A stretch of 64,000 nucleotides of DNA from Rhizobium viscosum (lineage in GTDB: Bacteria; Pseudomonadota; Alphaproteobacteria; Rhizobiales; Rhizobiaceae), in contig NZ_JADBEC010000002.1 in the NCBI RefSeq assembly GCF_014873945.1, forward strand, positions 620,001 through 684,000. The letters run 5' to 3'. Shown in pieces: positions 60,919 through 64,000 of this stretch. The notes below the pieces were generated by a model. The model was given only the letters and a program-made list of their open reading frames with translations, did not search any database and was not told the origin of the DNA. Positions within the stretch are counted from its first letter, which is position 1. The number at the start of each line of letters is the position of its first letter. A program made the position numbers and the translations under genes.

Positions 60919-61228
60919 GACTTCCAACGGGTGGGCCGCAGCGCGTCTTATTCGCCATTTGCTCCTCCGGAATTTTGTCGCTGCATCCGGACAGGACGCC
61001 GGCTGTCAATGCATCAAGAACAACGAGCGAAACTCGCAAGCCATAGGCCATATGTCAGATCCAATCGGCATGCGCGCCAACCGCGCTTCTTCATCAGGCG
61101 CTATTGCCTGCGGACGCTGGCAAACCGTGGAGGTTGTGTGGACGTATGGCGCAGACAGCGGTTGATAGCTCGACGTGGCGCTGCGACATCGAATATTATC
61201 AAATCTTCAAACAGTGGTGCCTTGTTAG
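60919..61228. other. Intergenic region before the two-component genes
   Basis: About 310 bases with no supported gene, repeat or RNA. The last 50 bases are richer in A and T and may hold the promoter of the two-component pair, but I cannot point to clear boxes. Confidence 0.4.
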
Positions 61229-61918
61229 ATGAACGCTCTTGCCATTATAGCCGAAGACGATTCGGAGATCGTCGAAATCCTTGACGCCTACATGACGCGT
61301 GAAGGGTTTCGCACGGTGCGTGCGGCCGACGGGAAAACGGCCATCGACCTGCACCTCGTCCTAAAGCCGGATCTGATGCTCCTCGATGTGACGATGCCAC
61401 GCCTCGACGGCTGGGAGGTGCTCGCTGAGATCAGACGCAGAGGCGATACCCCGGTCATCATGATCACGGCCCTTGATAAGGATATCGACCGTCTCCAGGG
61501 TCTTCGCATCGGCGCCGACGACTATATCGTGAAGCCCTTTAATCCAATTGAGGTGGTTGCTCGCGCCAAGGCGGTCCTTCGCCGTGCCGGGCTGGGCAAC
61601 GCGGCGGGCGTGCTGCGGGTAAGCCGGTTGACGATCGATCTGGATAGCTACCAGGCGAGGGTCGAAGCTAACGGAGAGAACAAAGCCGTGCCGTTGACGC
61701 TGACGGAATTCCGACTTCTCGCGCATATGGCGAGAGCGCCGATGAAGGTCTTTGCGCGTGGAGAACTTGTCGACGCCTGCCTCCCCGGAGGCGATGCGCT
61801 CGACCGGACGGTGGACAGCCACGTCAGCAATCTCCGCAGGAAGCTTGAATTGGCCGGCGCTCCCGGGATGCTGTCCGGTGTTCGCGGCGTCGGTTATAGG
61901 CTGGCCGCCGAGCAATGA
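61229..61918 (+). CDS. OmpR-family response regulator
   Basis: A 229-aa DNA-binding response regulator. Receiver domain: Asp10/Asp11 acidic pair (AEDDSE), phosphoacceptor Asp53 in LLDVTMPRLDGW, Lys102 in VKPF. The winged helix has LTLTEFRLLAHMARAP and DRTVDSHVSNLRRKL. It resembles AdeR/BaeR-type regulators of efflux and envelope stress. It overlaps the kinase gene by 4 bases. It could regulate the adjacent ArsB-like transporter; that is inference. Confidence 0.9.
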   Translation: MNALAIIAEDDSEIVEILDAYMTREGFRTVRAADGKTAIDLHLVLKPDLMLLDVTMPRLDGWEVLAEIRRRGDTPVIMITALDKDIDRLQGLRIGADDYIVKPFNPIEVVARAKAVLRRAGLGNAAGVLRVSRLTIDLDSYQARVEANGENKAVPLTLTEFRLLAHMARAPMKVFARGELVDACLPGGDALDRTVDSHVSNLRRKLELAGAPGMLSGVRGVGYRLAAEQ

Positions 61919-62979
61919 TCCGACGCTCCGCTCTCAGCCGTCAGATCCTGATGTCGATGGCGGTTGTCACGATGATTGCCGTCTTGGTCGTGTTCTTCGG
62001 CCTCTATATCGTCTATGCCATTCTAATTTCGCTCTTTCCGAACCTGCTGGACGAGGATAGCTGGCTCCCATCGGGCACCGACTTTCTTATTCTCGCCGCC
62101 CTTGCCTTCCTGGCCTTGCTCGTTGCTGGATTTGTCTCTCTGAAACTCGCTGCGCGCATTCTCGTGCCGATCAACTCGCTCGCTGAGAGCGCTCGCCGCA
62201 TCGCCGACGGAGACCTGACCGCGCGCGCGACCCCAGGTGACCATTCGCTTGGCGAGACCGCCCATCTGGTCGCGGACTTCAACGTTATGGCCCAAAAGCT
62301 TCAGGACATGGCCGACAACGTCGCCTTCTGGAATGCGGCGATTGCCCACGAGCTCAGGACCCCGCTCACAATACTCAAGGGCAGGCTGCAGGGCGTTGCC
62401 GATGGCCTGTTCACCGTCGACGAGAAATTGATCGACGGCCTCATGGTTCAGACCGAAGGGCTCACAAGGCTGGTCAATGACCTGCGCGTCGTCACCCTTG
62501 CGGATGCGGGCCGTCTGGACCTGCAGATCGAGCCTGTCGATCTCGCTGCGGAGATCAGGAAAGTCGCAGATATTGTCGAGCCGTCGCTCCGGCAAGCCGG
62601 TTTTTCGCTGGAGCTTGCGCTTGTGGATATGACCGTTCCGGCGGATGCAGTCCGGCTCCGACAGGTGCTTCTGGCGCTCCTGAACAACGCCCAACGCTAC
62701 GCCCGGCCTGGTCGTATCGAAGTATTCACGCTGGCATCGGGAAACAAGGCTGTCATTCGGGTTGAAGATTCTGGCCCGGGGCTGCCGCCCAACTTCGACA
62801 AGCGTGCATTTGAACCTTTTACCCGCGCCGACGATTCCCGCTCCCGCCTCTACGGTGGTTCCGGTCTCGGCCTGTCTATAGTTCGCGCCATTGCGGAAGC
62901 TCACGGTGGTCAGGCCTCATGCTGCAATTCCTCACGTGGAGGCGCAGTCTTCGAGATCTCACTGCCACGGGCGACTTGA
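61915..62979 (+). CDS. Sensor histidine kinase (HAMP, HisKA)
   Basis: A 354-aa membrane kinase. Two TM helices (residues about 15-40 and 58-78) flank only a short periplasmic loop, then HAMP (RILVPINSLAESARRIADGD), His145 in AAIAHELRTPLTILKG, N-box LALLNNAQRYARP, and G-boxes DSGPGLPP and GGSGLGLSIV. The short loop suggests membrane-embedded or intramembrane sensing, as in BaeS/AdeS-like kinases. ATGA overlap with the regulator shows co-expression. Confidence 0.9.
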   Translation: MIRRSALSRQILMSMAVVTMIAVLVVFFGLYIVYAILISLFPNLLDEDSWLPSGTDFLILAALAFLALLVAGFVSLKLAARILVPINSLAESARRIADGDLTARATPGDHSLGETAHLVADFNVMAQKLQDMADNVAFWNAAIAHELRTPLTILKGRLQGVADGLFTVDEKLIDGLMVQTEGLTRLVNDLRVVTLADAGRLDLQIEPVDLAAEIRKVADIVEPSLRQAGFSLELALVDMTVPADAVRLRQVLLALLNNAQRYARPGRIEVFTLASGNKAVIRVEDSGPGLPPNFDKRAFEPFTRADDSRSRLYGGSGLGLSIVRAIAEAHGGQASCCNSSRGGAVFEISLPRAT

Positions 62980-63113
62980 CGCCAGCGGGCTCTCTTTACT
63001 GATGTTCAACATCATATCCGTGCAGACTCCGCGGCTATCGTATTTCACTGCCGCGAGATGGTCGAAATAAAACCGAGATCGTACGGAGATCCGATGGAGG
63101 GAATCGTAAATTA

Positions 63114-64000
63114 TCAGAGGTGGCGGGAGGTATCGGAAGAGATTTGGACTGCAGTCCTTTCTGCAACCTGGGAATAGAAATCAAGAACATTGGCAATGCC
63201 CGCCGCTCGAGAAAATGGGCGTAAATCGTAAGCCGCACGAGACAGGCCGGCGGCGGCTTTTATATAGAATGCATCGCCTAGAGCCGCAGCAAGGCGGTCG
63301 ATAGAGCCAGGCTCCACAAGGGTTATTGGATGGTCACGCAGGTACTCCGATGGTCCTTCAGCCGCAGTCGCAATGATGGGAAGCCCCTCGTGCATGGCTT
63401 CAAGTATCGCAAGGCCAAACGATTCCTCGCGAGACGGAGAAACAAACAAATCCAGATTGCGCAAGAATCCGGAGACATTGTCGCTATGCCCCAGCAGATG
63501 AATTCTGTCGTCGCCTTTGGAGAGATTTTTCAATGCTGCGCGCTGCGGTCCCTCGCCTACAATGACTAACGCCGCATCGTTCGGAGCAGCCCGTCGAAAG
63601 GCTGATACCAGGACATCGTAACCCTTGCTCGGATGCAACCGCCCTACGGCGCCGACGAGTGTTGTTTCACGCGGCAACTTCAATTTCGAACGCAAGTCGA
63701 AACTCTCGTTCTCGTCCATGGCCGGCAGCCAGTTCGAAATAAGGCGCGCTTGGCCGGGATAGTTGCCAAGACGCGACAACTGGGCACGGTTCACGCAGAT
63801 CACGCCGTCGAGCCGAGCATGTTGTTTTGCCTTGAAGCCCACGTGCAGCGTTGCAATCTTTGATACGCTGCTGGGAGCAGTGGCAAGCGCCTTGCAGGCA
63901 GGGCTGAGATGTGCATGAGCAATCTCAATCGCCGCGCTTGCGATCAACCGTCGCAACCTCATGCCGCGCAAGAGAGGCGTCGCGAGGCCGTGAAAGACGA
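63114..64000 (-). CDS. GT4-family glycosyltransferase, N-terminus cut by window edge
   Basis: An open frame runs to the right edge and lacks its start. The C-terminal GT-B Rossmann domain is complete: GAVGRLHPSKGYDVLVSAFRR, ALVIVGEGPQRAALKN, then the nucleotide-sugar site SPSREESFGLAILEAMHEGLP with the E-x7-E motif. Upstream of the TTG at 63971 the sequence HGLATPLLRGMRL continues the family match, so the gene extends beyond the window. Likely a polysaccharide or LPS-type transferase; donor and acceptor are unknown. Confidence 0.85.
   Translation of the reverse strand, partial: VFHGLATPLLRGMRLRRLIASAAIEIAHAHLSPACKALATAPSSVSKIATLHVGFKAKQHARLDGVICVNRAQLSRLGNYPGQARLISNWLPAMDENESFDLRSKLKLPRETTLVGAVGRLHPSKGYDVLVSAFRRAAPNDAALVIVGEGPQRAALKNLSKGDDRIHLLGHSDNVSGFLRNLDLFVSPSREESFGLAILEAMHEGLPIIATAAEGPSEYLRDHPITLVEPGSIDRLAAALGDAFYIKAAAGLSRAAYDLRPFSRAAGIANVLDFYSQVAERTAVQISSDTSRHL

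Noticed and set aside
1..64000. CRISPR arrays, tRNA/rRNA genes, transposases, integrases, attachment sites
   Set aside because: None seen by reading; no regularly spaced repeats and no transposase-like proteins among the translated frames.

Overview
The window looks like accessory replicon or chromid DNA of a member of the Rhizobiales, most likely a Rhizobium/Agrobacterium-type Rhizobiaceae. The reasons are high GC, very dense sugar-type ABC transporter operons each beside its own LacI or GntR regulator, a rhizobial choline sulfatase (BetC type), a GCG_CRPN-motif secreted protein, and candidate alphaproteobacterial EcfG (general stress sigma) promoters. I saw no rRNA, tRNA, insertion sequence, CRISPR array or replication origin. 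Both ends cut genes: a CocE/NonD hydrolase on the left and a glycosyltransferase on the right.

Layout. 1-3.1 kb: end of the hydrolase, an HSL-type esterase and choline sulfatase. 3.2-12.6 kb: a LacI-controlled minus-strand cluster (lacI, binding protein, ATPase, permease, phosphotriesterase-like hydrolase, amidotransferase-like protein), then a PfkB sugar kinase on the opposite strand, then BtpA-like, TenA-like and M20 amidohydrolase genes. I think this is the least described system in the window. 12.6-20 kb: a stress-related stretch with an SDR, two sensor kinases and small secreted proteins, and EcfG-like promoters in front of two of them. 19.6-29 kb: a FadR/GntR-controlled sugar-acid cluster with two Gfo/Idh/MocA dehydrogenases, a complete MalK-type ABC importer and mannonate dehydratase UxuA; two TGGT-N3-ACCA operators sit in its divergent promoter. 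29-31.2 kb: a large Prc/Tsp-type periplasmic protease.

31.5-41.3 kb: a LacI-controlled four-carbon acid-sugar cluster (SMP-30 lactonase, ABC importer, SDR, DenD-like and LtnD-like dehydrogenases) with a 24-bp palindromic operator. The OtnK kinase and OtnC decarboxylase that usually complete this pathway are not in the window. 41.4-50 kb: an arabinoside cluster with an ArsR-type HTH regulator carrying a Cys/His motif, a GH51 arabinofuranosidase and a five-gene family-5 ABC importer. 50.3-59.5 kb: remains of an enolase-superfamily dehydratase, then a GntR-controlled divergon. Leftward are a sugar ABC importer and a PfpI-family protein; rightward are an iron-type alcohol dehydrogenase behind a coupled small ORF, a succinate-semialdehyde-type dehydrogenase and an esterase. 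59.6-63 kb: an ArsB-like anion transporter and an OmpR-type two-component pair.

Most clusters repeat one logic: a local repressor with a palindromic site, an importer, and dehydrogenases or hydrolases that take the imported sugar or sugar acid into central metabolism. GC-rich hairpins next to binding-protein genes in three operons suggest differential expression within operons. Two decayed genes (a GntR C-terminus at 32.4 kb and an enolase-superfamily C-terminus at 50.3 kb) mark past rearrangement at cluster edges.
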